From positions 1,612,001 to 1,676,000 of the forward strand of contig AP024096.1 of NCBI GenBank assembly GCA_015099395.1: a stretch of DNA of 64,000 nt, read 5' to 3'. Both the position numbers and the translations under genes were made by a program. Under the pieces are notes generated by a model, which was not told where the DNA came from, made no database searches, and worked only from the letters and a program-made list of their open reading frames with translations. The stretch comes from Ktedonobacteria bacterium brp13. Lineage in GTDB: Bacteria > Chloroflexota > Ktedonobacteria > Ktedonobacterales > Ktedonobacteraceae. This document shows positions 44,004 through 53,007 of this stretch, one piece after another. Within the stretch, counting starts at the first letter, position 1. Every line of letters begins with the position of its first letter.

Positions 44004-44728
44004 TCAGACCTGAACAGCTTGTCTGCCTGTTGCCAGCAGGTACGCCTCTTCCAGGCTGGGATCAACGACCACGGCTGCCTCATGCGGACGTGTGGCGCTG
44101 ACGATGCGCAGCGTGATGCCGTACACCTGGCTGACCATCGTACTGACCTGGTAGCTCTCCTGCAACTGCAAGGCGGTGGCCTGATCGGTTGTTACGCTCC
44201 AGACCGAGCCTGTGGTCTTTGCCAGCAGCTCCTCCGGCGTCGTATCGACCAGCACGCGCCCTTGCTGCAAAATCACTAAGCGGTTGGCCACAGCCTCCAC
44301 GTCGCTGATGATATGGGTGCTCAGCAGCACAATCCGGTTGCTGGTCAGGCTGGCAAGCAGCGTGCGAAAGCGCACGCGCTCGGCGGGATCGAGTCCGGCG
44401 GTCGGCTCATCGACGATCAGCAGTTCGGGATCGTTGAGCAGAGCCTGGGCGATGCCGATGCGCTGCTTCATGCCGCCGGAGTAGGTCGGAAGCTTGCGAT
44501 CGGCCACGGCTTCCAGATTCACCACGTCCAGCACCTCATCGACGCGCCGGTTGAGAAGCGCGCCTGGCAGCCCCTTCATCGCCGCCAGGTAGCGCAGAAA
44601 CTGGCGCCCGGTGAACTCGGGATAGATGCCGAAATCCTGGGGCAGATAGCCCAGCACCTGCCGTAGCGCCTGGCCATGGGTGCGAATGTCCTGCCCGTTC
44701 CAGCGGATGGCCTGTCGGTGTCTTCCTG
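44004..44728 (-). pseudogene. ABC-2 transporter ATPase lacking its Walker A region
   Basis: From the minus-strand breakpoint at 44728 the frame reads WNGQDIRTHGQALRQVLGYLPQDFGIYPEFTGRQFLRYLAAMKG, then PTYSGGMKQRIGIAQALLND (signature), LLIVDEPTAGLDPAERVRF (Walker B) and IVLLSTHIISDVEAVANRLV (H-loop). The N-terminal 60 or so residues with the P-loop are gone: the MITE at 44729-44960 replaces them. The frame is open back to 44912, so a protein might be made, but it could not bind ATP normally. It is a relative of the ATPase at 60767-61678. Confidence 0.85.
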
Positions 44729-44960
44729 ACGAGAAAGTACGACGTGCCATATAACTGAGGATGAGCTTGCTCTCTTTCAACGCTCCTGCATGTAAAACTG
44801 TTTTTTCGCTTCTGCGAGAGCCTCTTTCGCTGCACTTTTTCTCAATTGATTTCTTCATTCGTATCAAAAAAATGTCGGCATTCAAAAAACCTACAACAGC
44901 CTCTAGAGCCATTTTATCTCAAGCTCATCCTCAGTTATATGGCACGTCGTACTTTCTCGT
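44729..44960. repeat. 232-bp element with 41-bp perfect inverted ends
   Basis: The arms 44729-44769 and 44920-44960 are exact complements (outer end ACGAGAAAGTACGACG). There is no gene inside. It has removed the start of the ABC ATPase gene and adds about 61 in-frame codons in front of what remains. Confidence 0.85.
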
Positions 44961-45095
44961 TAAAATGACACTTATAGGCCAATTGAGCTGGTTTCCAATC
45001 AGGATGCTGTTGTAAGAGACAATACAAGAAGAGGCGTTTGGGATAACATGGATGCATAGCGAAACTCCTTTGGCTTCAGAGACATTCATTCGGGT

Positions 45096-45524
45096 TTGAC
45101 CGAAGGATATCGCTTTTTGCTTGGCGTTTCTAGGGACACGAGGTGGCCGACCTCTGAGGGAGTCGAGGGACCAAATGTATACAGTGTGTGCTTGGTAATT
45201 CGGTGGGAACATGACGGCATTACACCGACACGAACACTTTCAGCGTCAACAGAAGCGTCAGTGCTCGTCGCAATCTGTACACTCCAACATCGGACACAGC
45301 GGCTTGCTGTCTCTATGGATAGGATTGCCGAGGAGGTCATGCGGTATCAAGTTGAAACGATCAAAAAACATGTTCAGCGTCTGTGTTCCTTTGGCTTTCT
45401 TGAGGTGACCGCTGCATCTACTGCATCTACGTCTGGCCTCGTGTATGAGTTTGCGCCGTATTTCCGTAGGCTGCAAGAGATCAAAACTGCTGTGCTTATG
45501 CCCCACCAGGAGGGACAATCGTGA
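45096..45524 (+). CDS. Helix-turn-helix protein, plasmid-replication or regulator-like, uncertain
   Basis: A 142-codon frame beginning with a TTG at 45096 (open from 45060). The centre, VLVAICTLQHRTQRLAVSMDRIAEEVMRYQVETIKKHVQRLCSFGFLEV, looks like a winged helix: a helix, a recognition helix (VETIKKHVQRL) and a wing. Such domains are found in replication initiators and GntR/DnaD-like proteins. I recognise no family with confidence. The next gene follows after 49 bases on the same strand and also has DNA-binding character, which suggests a joint role. Confidence 0.45.
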   Translation: MTEGYRFLLGVSRDTRWPTSEGVEGPNVYSVCLVIRWEHDGITPTRTLSASTEASVLVAICTLQHRTQRLAVSMDRIAEEVMRYQVETIKKHVQRLCSFGFLEVTAASTASTSGLVYEFAPYFRRLQEIKTAVLMPHQEGQS

Positions 45525-45573
45525 CGGATCGCGGCGGCCACCAGGCTGTCACGATTGAAAGAGGAGAACGAGC

Positions 45574-46059
45574 ATGAACGATCAGAAGCGAGCCGCAAGC
45601 GAGGAGAAAATCCGCTACGTGGAGGAGCTCGCGCCGGCCGAAGAATATGAGGGCGACTACTGGCTGACGCTTACGGACGCCGCACGCGTCACGAAGCGGC
45701 AGGATAAGACCATCCGCGACTGGGTGCAGCAAGGCAAGCTCCCAGTGCGGGCCAGTGATCTGGCGCAGCTGACGCCGATCCTGGATCAGACAGCGGCGAT
45801 CACCACGGAGGCCGGCCAGGTCTATCTGACCAGCATTCCCGGCGAGATGCAGCAGATCCGCACCACGCATGAGGAGCTGCTCGCAGAGGCTGCGCGTCTC
45901 CAGCAGGAGGTCGAGCGTCAAGGGCAGACCTTCCAAGAGCGTTTGACGACGCATCAGGAGCAACAGGAGCGTGATCTGGAGGCACTCAGCACGACCTGGC
46001 GGCAACAGTGGGAGCAGATGTCTACCCAGACGCAGGACGCCTTTGAGGCCCAGCGTTAA
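45574..46059 (+). CDS. HTH plus coiled-coil protein (KfrA/MerR-like), C-terminus truncated by a MITE
   Basis: A 161-residue product beginning at ATG 45574 after GAGGAG. Residues 28-55 (YWLTLTDAARVTKRQDKTIRDWVQQGKLPVRA) form a MerR/excisionase-type helix-turn-helix. Residues 85-155 are a long coiled coil rich in Gln/Glu/Leu. KfrA-like plasmid proteins have this layout. The final codons and the TAA come from the inverted-repeat element at 46048-46456 (CAGCGTTAAG), so the coiled coil was probably longer. Confidence 0.6.
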   Translation: MNDQKRAASEEKIRYVEELAPAEEYEGDYWLTLTDAARVTKRQDKTIRDWVQQGKLPVRASDLAQLTPILDQTAAITTEAGQVYLTSIPGEMQQIRTTHEELLAEAARLQQEVERQGQTFQERLTTHQEQQERDLEALSTTWRQQWEQMSTQTQDAFEAQR

Positions 46060-46456
46060 GATAGCGACTTTGCAGCCGCAAAGTGGATAAGTGCGGAGTA
46101 GTTGTAAGATTCTCCGTTGCAATGAGGAGGTGAAACTGCTCCACTGTTCAGCTTAATGCTGGTAACAACAGGAAAAAATGGGGATGACCGGCATCAGTAC
46201 CTCTCAACTATCGCTTCTTATTTTATGGCAGCGATGCAAGCACGACGATCCAATCAAACTGAGCCAATAACCTTTCTTATCGGTCGAGTTTCCTCGCTCC
46301 TGTGAGGGGTTATCGGCGCAGTTGACTACTGTATCCCGCCAAAAACTGCGCCGATAACCTAACTCTGCCGATAACTAAGCATGTCAGCGTCCCCCAAAGA
46401 CAAAACTGGACCGCACTTATCTACTTTGCGGCTACAAGCCTGCTATCTTAACGCTG
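46048..46456. repeat. ~0.4-kb inverted-repeat element with inner GCCGATAAC repeats
   Basis: The ends GGCCCAGCGTTAAGATAGC and, further in, AGCCGCAAAGT(G/A)GATAAGTGCGG (to about 46097) recur as complement at about 46408-46456. Inside, GGTTATCGGCGCAGTT (46308-46323) pairs with 46345-46360. Copies of (G)CC(G/A)ATAAC on either strand occur five times in about 46265-46378. No gene lies inside. Confidence 0.75.
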
Positions 46457-46504
46457 GGCCCTCTAGTCGAGTTTTTCCTTGATTGAGCCTGTTCTCAATG
46501 TGGT

Positions 46505-46564
46505 GACTCCACGCATCCGGATCAAGACCACTCTGACTCCACGCATCCGGATCAAGACCACTCT
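46505..46564. repeat. 30-bp perfect tandem duplication
   Basis: GACTCCACGCATCCGGATCA plus 10 further bases occurs twice in a row, just downstream of the SHOCT-domain gene's stop codon on the minus strand. Confidence 0.85.
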
Positions 46565-46566
46565 GA

Positions 46567-46809
46567 CTACTCGTGGGGCCGGTCAGAAGATTGCAGGCGC
46601 TCACGCATGTGATCAAAGGTAGTGCCATCGATCTCGCCACGGGCATAGCGCTGGCGCAGGATCTCCTGCGCGTTTGCTTCAACAAAAGGCCCGCGCCTGC
46701 CTCGCCAGCCAAACCAGCGGCCAGCGCCCCGGCACAGCCAGACAATCAGCCCGATCCAGAACAAGGGAAACAGCGGCCAGAAGCCAAATCCCGAGTGTAG
46801 CCAATACAT
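46567..46809 (-). CDS. Small SHOCT-domain membrane protein
   Basis: 80 residues. The start at 46809 follows GAAGGAG. Residues 8-27 form a transmembrane span (FGFWPLFPLFWIGLIVWLC). The C-terminus AQEILRQRYARGEIDGTTFDHMRERL is a SHOCT motif, a short bihelical oligomerisation or anchoring element. It lies downstream of the HK/RR pair on the same strand, a common location in envelope-stress loci. Function unknown. Confidence 0.8.
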   Translation of the reverse strand: MYWLHSGFGFWPLFPLFWIGLIVWLCRGAGRWFGWRGRRGPFVEANAQEILRQRYARGEIDGTTFDHMRERLQSSDRPHE

Positions 46810-46955
46810 ATATATGCTCCTTCTTCGCTTCGCTCTGCGCGTTTTGACACATTCGCACGCTCATCGTATGAGCGTATGACCAAAGTATAGCGAAGGAAGA
46901 TGACCAGGGCGTGAATTTTGACGCGCTGTTCTGTCATGAATTTGTCATCTACACC

Positions 46956-48464
46956 TTATTCGTCTGCCGGCTTGAGCAGCAGCAGACGAATTTCAAAGAG
47001 CGAGCCGGCTCCGATAGTGCTCTCGACACGAATCTGGCCACCATGTGCGTGGACAATCCATTGCACAATGGATAGGCCCAGTCCGCTGCCGCCGGGCAGA
47101 TCGTGTTCTGGCTGCGCGGATCGCTTTTGTCCGCGCGAACGCGCTTTATCCACACGATAGAAGCGCTCAAAGAGCAAAGGCAGATGCTCTTCGGCAATGC
47201 CGGGGCCATCATCCTGCACGCGCACTACGGCCCAGCGTCCCTGTTCGTAGGCCAGGTTTACGGAGACGCGTTTGCCGATACCACTGCTATATTTGATCCC
47301 ATTCTCAATCAGGTTGGTCAGCATCTGCCCCAGATAGTGAGGATCTCCGCGCACCAGCAGTTCTGGCAAGTCTTCAGTTGCCAGGCTGATCTGGTTCTGA
47401 TGAGCTAGCGGCAGGAGGCGTTCCACGCTGGCCAGGGCAAGATCGCTCAGATCGACCGTTTGCAGGACCAGCGCCATCTGACCCGTATCGGTTCGCGCCA
47501 GCAGCAGCAGGCTGTTGACAATCGCAGTCATCTGCGCGTTCTCAGCCTGGATTTGTTCCAACGCCTGGCGGTAATCTTCTGGCTGCTCGACCTGTGTCAG
47601 CGCCCGGTTGATCTCCAGGTCGATGATGGTGAGCGGCGTGCGCAGTTCATGGCTGGCATCGGCGGTGAACTGGGTCTGGCGTTTGAATGCAGCTTCCAGG
47701 CGCGCCAGCATGCGATCAAAGGTGGCGGCCAGTTCACCGAACTCGTCTCTGCGTTGCAAATGCAAGCGCTGGCGTAGATCGGTTGCACTCGTCTCATTGG
47801 CCATGCGGGTAATCATTTTCACCGGGCGCAGCGCTCTACCCGCCAACCAGTAGCCTCCGATGGCCGCCACCAGCAGGGCCAGGGTGCCGTGAAAGAGCCA
47901 GATTGCCAATAGAGGGACGGAGCTCTGGAGAGGTAATCCCACTAGTAAGGTCGCGACACGCGCATTCTGGTTCAGGATCGGCGTCATCAGAACGCGATAG
48001 GTGGGATCGTTCGTCCCCGATCCCCACCAGCCATGGGTATTCTGCTTCTGGAGAACGACGATGCTGATTAGCGCGGAGTTCTGCTCAACCCTGGCCTGGA
48101 GTTGTTGGGTTATGCTGCCTGTCAGAGGACCGCGCGCATCCAGGATGCTTCTATCGGGGCGCAACAGCAGCAGCAACTCCTGCGCGGACTGGTTGAAATG
48201 AAGATCCGCGGGCGCCTGGTGATCGAGTAGGGCCTGCTTGTAGGCGGACGCGAACTGCGAGCTATCCTGGTATAATTGTGTCTCAATCCTGCTATTGGCG
48301 ACATCAGTATTCAGAAAGGTCTCAGAAGCATGAAGACTGCCACCAAAGATGATAATGATAATCGCCATCACTGCCAGATACCAGAGGGTCAGGCGCGTCC
48401 GTACGCTGGAGGCCAGGGAGGCGCGAAAGTGATGCTCTGCAGTTCGTTTCATGGTCGTCCTCAT
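46956..48464 (-). CDS. Sensor histidine kinase (OmpR-partner type, intact)
   Basis: 502 residues: membrane spans at about 27-43 and 185-208 flank an extracytoplasmic sensor domain. A HAMP linker (209-262), HisKA with [15 protein letters not shown] (phospho-His 272), an N-box ([12 protein letters not shown]), and G1/G2 boxes ([41 protein letters not shown]) follow. The start ATG at 48464 overlaps the stop of the upstream response regulator (ATGA), so it is translationally coupled to it. The regulator has lost its phospho-acceptor region, so this kinase has no intact partner here. Confidence 0.92.
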   Translation of the reverse strand: MRTTMKRTAEHHFRASLASSVRTRLTLWYLAVMAIIIIIFGGSLHASETFLNTDVANSRIETQLYQDSSQFASAYKQALLDHQAPADLHFNQSAQELLLLLRPDRSILDARGPLTGSITQQLQARVEQNSALISIVVLQKQNTHGWWGSGTNDPTYRVLMTPILNQNARVATLLVGLPLQSSVPLLAIWLFHGTLALLVAAIGGYWLAGRALRPVKMITRMANETSATDLRQRLHLQRRDEFGELAATFDRMLARLEAAFKRQTQFTADASHELRTPLTIIDLEINRALTQVEQPEDYRQALEQIQAENAQMTAIVNSLLLLARTDTGQMALVLQTVDLSDLALASVERLLPLAHQNQISLATEDLPELLVRGDPHYLGQMLTNLIENGIKYSSGIGKRVSVNLAYEQGRWAVVRVQDDGPGIAEEHLPLLFERFYRVDKARSRGQKRSAQPEHDLPGGSGLGLSIVQWIVHAHGGQIRVESTIGAGSLFEIRLLLLKPADE

Positions 48465-48730
48465 GCTGGTGGTGGTTGCAAACGATAGCCGACGCCGCGA
48501 ACCGTCGTCAGCAATTTGACGGCGAACGGGTCATCGATTTTTCGCCGCAGTCTCCGTACGTACACATCAATCACATTCGATTCGAGAATCAGATCATACG
48601 GGGTTATCTCCGCGAGATCCTGTCCCTCCTGTCCATCGTAAGCACTATCGACGCTATAGCCTTCGTGAATAAGGCTGGCTGCCAGGGAGCTATTGAGACG
48701 ATGATTATCTTCGATCACCAGAATACGCAT
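48461..48730 (-). pseudogene. OmpR-family response regulator with in-frame internal deletion
   Basis: Begins [48 protein letters not shown] (receiver residues 1-48) and jumps at about base 48586 to [37 protein letters not shown], the recognition helix and wing of the OmpR-type DNA-binding domain. The normal length is about 225 residues; 89 remain. The phospho-Asp loop, the receiver's second half and the first part of the winged helix are missing. The frame is kept, so a small protein may still be made. Confidence 0.85.
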
Positions 48731-49177
48731 GGAAAAGTTTCCTTACTACATTGCACGCCAGGCCGGAGTGCAATGCTTTAACAGTACAAACACTCAAGCA
48801 ACCATGGTTCATCTGGTTCCATTATGCCCGATTCAGATGACAAATCAATGACAAAATTGGGCGGAAATGTTCATGTCCTCGTCACCTGCCAGAACTATAC
48901 TCGTGCTAGGAGCTGATTAACCTTCTTGATTCCGAACAAGACACCGGGCAAGTGCAAAAGGATTCGTGCAAAAATCGCTCATAAGCGTTGAGATCCGCTT
49001 CCCAGACCGGGCTCAGGCTATAACAGCAGAAGCAAGAGCTGGCTTGAGCAACGCATGAAAGATACGGCGAAGCCGCTTGTACGACATCTCTCGAATGGTT
49101 TCACCGGCACTATTTTAGCATATCCGTAAGGTATGACGGTAACGTATGATGGTTACATTTGAAAGGCAGGTACTCTG
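48731..49177. other. Intergenic region, possible transposase scrap
   Basis: It should contain the promoter of the leftward two-component operon. On the minus strand at about 49030-49105 a short frame (TIREMSYKRLRRIFHALLKP) has the look of a decayed transposase end, but this is weak. Confidence 0.3.
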
Positions 49178-49639
49178 ATGCAAAGAACCTCGACTCGCAC
49201 GGCAGGCGCTAATGCCCTCCGTTTTCTGGCTGGTGCAGCCCTCTTGCTGCTGGTTGTCGAATTCCTTTTGGGCATGCTGGTAAATCTCTTTGTGCAAATT
49301 CCCAGTCCCCTGCCAGGGACAACAGCATCAACTTCAAAGGGCTTGTTGCAAGGACTGGCATGGTCTTTGACGCAGACAAGTATGCCCATGTTACTGGTGC
49401 ACGTCGTGTTGGGAGTCATGCTGGTTCTCATCTCGCTCGTCTTAATGGTGCTGTCGATTGTCGCTCGGCAGAGGCGATGGATCATTGCCTCAGTGATCGC
49501 AGCTTGTGGAATCATCATAGCGGCATTGAGCGGGTCGGGTTTTGTAGCTAGCGGAGCGGCTGCCAGTTCACTGGTGATGTCCATCGGCTTTCTCGTCTCG
49601 CTGGTCGCCTACGCAATAGGCTTCTCCATTACACGCTAG
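49178..49639 (+). CDS. Four-span membrane protein, unknown function
   Basis: 153 residues with hydrophobic segments at about 14-40 (LRFLAGAALLLLVVEFLLGM), 71-95 (MLLVHVVLGVMLVLISLVLM), 102-122 and 130-150. The motif MPMLLVHVVLG resembles small cytochrome-like or DoxX-like four-helix proteins, but no family is certain. It is followed by another small membrane protein 48 bases later. Confidence 0.6.
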   Translation: MQRTSTRTAGANALRFLAGAALLLLVVEFLLGMLVNLFVQIPSPLPGTTASTSKGLLQGLAWSLTQTSMPMLLVHVVLGVMLVLISLVLMVLSIVARQRRWIIASVIAACGIIIAALSGSGFVASGAAASSLVMSIGFLVSLVAYAIGFSITR

Positions 49640-49687
49640 ATCAATGAACATGACTCCCGCAACAACCACTGCGAAGGAATCAGGTGA

Positions 49688-50131
49688 ATGCCTCTACTAG
49701 GCTGGATCGGAGTCGTCGTGACGATCCATTTTTTTGTATGGCTAGGAACACGCCTGTTTCGCGTACAGGTTTCCTTTGTGCAGAGGAAAGTGGCGTCCAT
49801 CCGAGGACTGATTGTTGGAGTCATGTTGGCTTCGGCTATCGCTGTGAATAATCCTGGAGTGGTTTCAGATGCTCGGCATACTGCTTTGATCCTGATTCCC
49901 GCTCTTTTGACGACGATAGCGTTGATCGTTCTTCTGGGGTGCATGGGTCGTCCCCGCACGGCTATGCATCTCAACATACCAGGTAGCTCCACCTTTATCC
50001 CATCTCCCCTGCATGCTGTGCAGTTCAACTTTGCGATGTTCTGTGCCCTTTTCCAGTTACTGCAAGAGTTCGGCATTGCTTTTCCTCCGATGGTAGTAAG
50101 AGTAACTGGACATCAATCACTTCTTGCATGA
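49688..50131 (+). CDS. Small membrane protein, 3' end replaced by transposase DNA
   Basis: A 147-codon frame. Three spans are visible: 5-20, 36-55 and 70-88 (LILIPALLTTIALIVLLGC). The stretch after about residue 125 (50060 on) overlaps the complement of an IS630-like transposase scrap, so the true C-terminus has been lost or the insertion happens to leave an open frame. Function unknown. Confidence 0.45.
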   Translation: MPLLGWIGVVVTIHFFVWLGTRLFRVQVSFVQRKVASIRGLIVGVMLASAIAVNNPGVVSDARHTALILIPALLTTIALIVLLGCMGRPRTAMHLNIPGSSTFIPSPLHAVQFNFAMFCALFQLLQEFGIAFPPMVVRVTGHQSLLA

Positions 50132-50228
50132 AGTGGGTCCAGTCCTTGCTGGTTTTCTGCTCAGTCACCTTGACCACCCGTTTGCCGGCGAGGGGCTCAC
50201 AGTGGTTCACAAGCCAGAAAGGGATCAC
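50058..50228 (-). pseudogene. IS630-like transposase internal scrap
   Basis: Minus-strand frame: HCEPLAGKRVVKVTEQKTSK, then DWTHFMQEVIDV. This is the segment just before the second catalytic Asp of IS630-type transposases (usual form EPLAGKRxVKVT...DWA.F...L). Both sides are missing. It is a different IS630 subgroup from the element at 4-13 kb. Confidence 0.65.
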
Positions 50229-50316
50229 TAGATTACGGCGGGTAAAACATACGCTAAGCCAGTCGTACTCGTCAATGCTCCCTGTTTGACTACGCTAAGC
50301 GCTCCTCATCGGTGTT

Positions 50317-50354
50317 GGGGTCCCGACATAAATTCCCCGATAGATTCCGCTAAG
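50317..50354. repeat. 38-bp Tn3-family-like terminal inverted repeat
   Basis: The sequence starts GGGGTCCCGACATAAATTCC and ends ATTCCGCTAAG, 38 bp. It has the GGGG start, the CGCTAAG end and the exact 38-bp length of Tn3/Tn21-type ends. Further CGCTAA motifs occur at about 50252, 50293 and 50391. No second full end was found nearby. Confidence 0.55.
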
Positions 50355-50416
50355 GGCGAGCAAGCAGTGAGGTGCCTCTGACTTTTTCCGCTAAAGCCGG
50401 AAACATCGCATTTGGT

Positions 50417-50686
50417 TTACAGTTCCGAGGATTTTTGCTTTATTTCTCGCACATATCGATACAATGTCGAGCGAGAGATCCCAAGCGTTGAGCAAATCTC
50501 TGGGATGGAATGATTCGGGTCAGCAAATAAGCGGCGAGCGAGAGCCACCTTTCCATTGGTAGCCAGTCTCTTCGGCCTTCCTCCTACGCGTCCCCTGGCC
50601 CGCGCAGCGACGAGCCCGGCATTGGTCCGCTCACGAATAAGGTCGCGTTCAAACTCCGCCAGCGCTCCCATCAGCCAAATTACCAA
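50417..50686 (-). pseudogene. Serine resolvase/invertase, C-terminal fragment
   Basis: FGALAEFERDLIRERT-type sequence is present as MGALAEFERDLIRERTNAGL, followed by RGRVGGRPKR and a helix-turn-helix (IPEICSTLGISRSTLYRYVRE), the end of a Tn3-type resolvase. The catalytic Ser domain is missing. The cut is at about 50690, just before the promoter region of the methyltransferase. With the Tn3-like end at 50317 it marks a transposon remnant. Confidence 0.8.
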
Positions 50687-50763
50687 TAGTGCTTGACAAC
50701 ATTTATGACTAATTATAAGATGAAAAAGTCAACTACAAAAATAAAGGAGGAAGGAGAATTTTA

Positions 50764-51562
50764 ATGCCTTGGTTTAAGAGGAAGGAAAATGCTACAAATA
50801 AATCCTCTTATGAAAAACATGGCAATAGAACCTCGAATGAACAACAGTTGAGTGGTCAAGGCGCATATATGCTCCCGAAAGATTTTCGGGAAGTGAACCG
50901 GCTGGATTTTCAACATTATTTACTGAAGCAGGCCATCTCCGGCAATTATCTTGCTCCTATTGAACGACCATCGACGATTCTGGATGTGGCGTGTGGAACT
51001 GGTCGCTGGATGCTGGAGATGGCGCACGAGTTTCCCCAGACGAACATCATAGGTGTTGATATTACTCCTTTAGATACATCGACAATCACTTTTCCGCCGA
51101 ATTGTCATTTTCGGCAGTGTGATATTTTCAAAGGGCTTCCATTTCCATCCGGCTTCTTTGATTTCGTCCATCAACGTTTTCTGATCTTTGCTCTGCCCGT
51201 CAAACAGTGGCCCGTTGTATTAAGGGAGCTGCGACGTGTCACGCTTGCTGGTCAATGGATTGAAGTGACCGATCCCGATCTCACCTTTACCAATCAGGGG
51301 CTGCAAACCACCCGGCTGATGAACTGGATCTCCCAGGCTAGCGGGAAACGAGGCCTGGATATCACTATCGGGAGCAAACTCGGTTCCTTCATGCAAGCGG
51401 CGGGCTTACGCAATGTCTCGGTCAGAAAAGTGCCAATACCTCTAGGAGAGTGGGGGGGGACGTATGGGGAGTTTCTTGATAAAAGATTTTTATGGTGCCG
51501 CGCTTACGTTGAAACCACTTGTGATTGCTTCAACTGATGCGACTTCGGATGAATATGATTGA
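50764..51562 (+). pseudogene. Class I SAM methyltransferase, frameshifted at a G8 tract
   Basis: ATG 50764 follows AAAGGAGGAAGG. The SAM site is TILDVACGTGRWMLEMAHEFP, then IIGVDITPLD, a FPSGFFDFVHQRFLIFALP segment and VTLAGQWIEVTDPDL. At 51452-51459 a run of eight G residues puts the tail out of frame; with seven it reads GEWGGRMGSFLIKDFYGAAL and ends at 51562, as expected for the family. In the present frame it ends at 51537 with a foreign tail of about 20 residues, so the enzyme may keep its core. Target unknown. Confidence 0.75.
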
Positions 51563-52080
51563 ACGTTGAAGCATATTGTGGCAAAGATGATCTTTGGAGT
51601 AAAGAACGTAGAAACAACTTCTATCCTTGCGCGAATGTCCTTTCATACGTGAAAGAGCGAAACGAACATACAAAGGAGTTGTCTTGAGAAGACCAACGGA
51701 ACGGAAAGGTCTTTTCAAAAAAGCCGAGAAACAACGTTACGTTGTAACGTAAAACGGAACGTTCTTTTCGTTATTTCTCCTACGTTTTTGTCTCTAAAGA
51801 AAAAATCTGGCGAAATATGCTTCACAGAGGAAAGGGCATGATATGCTTCACAGAGAGCGTTCACGTCGAGATGAGCGGCTTCTCATCATGCGGCTTTGCT
51901 TGTAAAGCGTGCCCATATGTATCTGGCTCTGTCTCCACTTTTTTCCCAAGGCTGTTTGAGGATGGCTGCGGAGCGTTTCCCTCTCTTGCGAGCAAGCAAA
52001 AAGAGGTGCCAAGATATGCTTCACGAAGCATATTCGCGTCATGTGCCTCCCTCTCATGCTTCCTCTGCATTTGGGTCTTT
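51563..52080. other. Intergenic region with repeated ATATGCTTC/GAAGCATAT motifs
   Basis: No gene was recognised. The 9-mer ATATGCTTC or its complement occurs near 51569, 51817, 51842 and, as a full 20-bp inverted pair ATATGCTTCACGAAGCATAT, at about 52013-52032. These may be operator sites or fragments of repeats. Confidence 0.4.
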
Positions 52081-52263
52081 GAGTATTATCTGTACGAAAA
52101 ACCACGCTAAGTAAGTTTGTGTCCTCTTAACCTCTGAAACCCCGCAGGCATATCCAGCTTGTATATATTTTAGGCGCTCTATCGCATGTCAAAGTGTAGA
52201 GGTATAAACGTTCATTTTCGCCTCTACAAGCTCTTAGCATGGTTTTTCGTACGGATAATACTC
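52081..52263. repeat. 183-bp inverted-repeat element
   Basis: GAGTATTATC(T/C)GTACGAAAAACCA(C/T)GCTAAG at 52081-52111 recurs as complement at 52233-52263 with two mismatches. An inner pair GTAGAGG / CCTCTAC is present. No gene lies inside. Confidence 0.75.
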
Positions 52264-52293
52264 TACCCTTCTAAGAACAAATACTGCTCTGCC

Positions 52294-52908
52294 CTACCCG
52301 GCTTTTTGTAGCGCACGGCTCCAGGTTGCAAGCGAAGCGAGGAGAAGCAAGCAGGCCAGGAAGACCAAGATAGTCGGGCGTGCGCCAGCTACTTGCAAGA
52401 GAAAACCGGCCAGAAAGTAGCCCAATGGCGACGTGGAGAGTGCGAATAACCGATAAGCACTGTTGACGCGGCCCTGGAGTTCATCGGGAATGAGTGCTGC
52501 ACGGTAACTGAACTGAGTAATATCGTAGATCGGATCGACTATCGAAAGCAAGGTGGTAATCATCAGAAGCGCAGCAAAGCCCGTTGAAAACAAGTAAAAA
52601 GACCAAAGCAGGGCGAAGAGCCAACAGGAGCCAATGATCAGACGACGCAGACGTAGGAGGCGCAACAAACGTTCACTCAGGAACGAACCTGCAATATAGC
52701 CCAAACTGGCGACTGAGAAAATCAGACCAATTGCAGCAGTTGAAGTGGCTTGTTGACGAGCCAACACCAGGACGATCAGTGCGCTCGTGTCAGGAAAAAC
52801 CAGATTGATTAGCCCAGTAAAGAGGGCTAGAGAACCGGTCAAGAAATTGAGATAAGGATCGGGTAGAACTGCGCTTGGAAAGCCAAGAGCAAATGGGACC
52901 AGAACCAC
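52294..52908 (-). pseudogene. MFS transporter, C-terminal half
   Basis: 204 codons with about five or six hydrophobic helices: FLTGSLALFTGLINLVFPDTSALIVLVLARQQ, GLIFSVASLGYIAGSFLSERLLRRLRLR-like loop, then FAALLMITTLLSIVDPIYDIT and LIPDELQGRVNSAYRLFALS, the conserved loop and helix pair of drug-type MFS proteins. The N-terminal six helices are absent. A GTG at 52906-52908 behind GGAGGTGA could start a protein, but it would be half a transporter. Confidence 0.75.
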
Positions 52909-53007
52909 CTTTCACCTCCGGCTGCAATTTTCGCAGAAGAGGTGGTCGTCATGCCCAATGTTCTACATGCCTTGACGGTTATATAATCGTTATGGTATAT
53001 TCATGCC

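Noticed and set aside
45096..46059. A plasmid replication origin in this region
   Set aside because: The two DNA-binding proteins and GCCGATAAC repeats are suggestive, but there is no recognisable Rep protein, and the repeats lie inside an inverted-repeat element.
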